Made by a program: the position numbers and the translations under genes. The notes beneath the pieces were generated by a model, which did not search any database, was not told where the DNA came from, and was given only the letters and a program-made list of their open reading frames with translations. A DNA stretch of 6,314 bases from CAYVTD01 sp964454445. GTDB lineage: Bacteria > Bacteroidota > Ignavibacteria > Kapaibacteriales > UBA2268. The DNA is taken from the NCBI GenBank assembly GCA_964454445.1, contig CAYVTD010000077.1:1-6314 (forward strand), read 5' to 3'. Below are positions 6,201-6,314 of the stretch, piece by piece; the first letter of the stretch is position 1, and each line of letters opens with the position of its first letter.

Positions 6201-6292
6201 AACTGTATTCTGTTACAAAAATAAAAGTTTGAAAGTTCCCCAAAAATTTGGACAGTAAATTAAGATAGTAAAAAATTAATTATATTGCTATC

Positions 6293-6301
6293 AGAAAGGG
6301 G
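6293..6301 (+). promoter_or_regulatory. ribosome binding site for the edge gene
   Basis: AGAAAGGGG is purine-rich with a GGGG core 6 bases before the ATG at 6308. It is the clearest Shine-Dalgarno-like site in the window and supports a real gene starting at the right edge. Confidence 0.5.
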
Positions 6302-6307
6302 TACAAA

Positions 6308-6314
6308 ATGGGTA
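6308..6314 (+). CDS. start of an unidentified gene (3' partial, two codons visible)
   Basis: ATG GGT and one further base are visible before the window ends. The call rests on the well-placed AGAAAGGGG upstream and on the divergent layout relative to the amidohydrolase. Nothing can be said about the product. Confidence 0.35.

Larger units (their letters stand above)
6142..6307. other. divergent intergenic region with promoters for both flanking genes
   Basis: This 166-base AT-rich segment separates the minus-strand amidohydrolase from a + strand gene starting at 6308, so it should hold promoters in both directions. On the minus strand a perfect TATAAT lies at 6200-6195, which would give a leader of about 47 bases; no good -35 is seen at 16-18 bases. 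A second TATAAT (6159-6154) is too close to the start codon. A near-perfect direct repeat, CGTTTTAAAA (6165-6174) and CGTTTTAGAA (6178-6187), start-to-start 13 bases, lies between this -10 and the gene. For the + strand TATATT (6281-6286) is a weak -10 candidate. Confidence 0.4.

Overview
The window looks like bacterial chromosome, AT-rich and mostly without strong Shine-Dalgarno sites. A secreted phosphatase-fold protein with an HCWNGWHxSG-type loop, together with the A/T-rich start regions, suggests the Bacteroidota/Chlorobiota group (for example an Ignavibacteria- or Kapabacteria-like lineage). No rRNA or marker gene is present to confirm this, so the assignment is a guess.

Left part (1-1940, + strand): a gene cluster of MazG-type NTP pyrophosphohydrolase (5' end outside the window), a small single-domain Rieske [2Fe-2S] protein, and an exported protein-tyrosine-phosphatase-like protein. 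Gaps are 33 and 31 bases, so co-transcription is plausible. The third protein has the PTP loop but with Gln where the phosphate-binding Arg should be.

Middle part (1941-4620): a 465-base very AT-rich non-coding stretch, then a two-gene cassette of a TSPPY DNA methyltransferase and a PD-(D/E)xK protein overlapping by 4 bases (ATGA). The second protein carries S-C-K-x3-R-E-R, the catalytic lysine plus recognition-arginine arrangement of the CCGG/CCNGG-cutting endonucleases (Ecl18kI/NgoMIV/BsaWI type). I read the pair as a complete type II restriction-modification system, probably N4-cytosine modification, with a target predicted to contain a CC..GG core. A candidate promoter and a perfect 7-bp inverted repeat lie just upstream of the methyltransferase. 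About 240 bases after the cassette hold only doubtful short reading frames and small inverted repeats.

Right part (4621-6141, - strand): a YtcJ-like amidohydrolase (Amidohydro_3 type), convergent with the restriction cassette, with all expected metal-ligand motifs. It is followed by a divergent intergenic region and the first two codons of another + strand gene with a good ribosome binding site at the window edge.

The restriction-modification pair is the accessory element here. It sits between otherwise housekeeping-type genes and has its own upstream control region. I see no transposase, integrase, CRISPR array, tRNA or rRNA. The points most worth checking are the predicted specificity of the R-M pair and the Arg-to-Gln change in the phosphatase-like protein.
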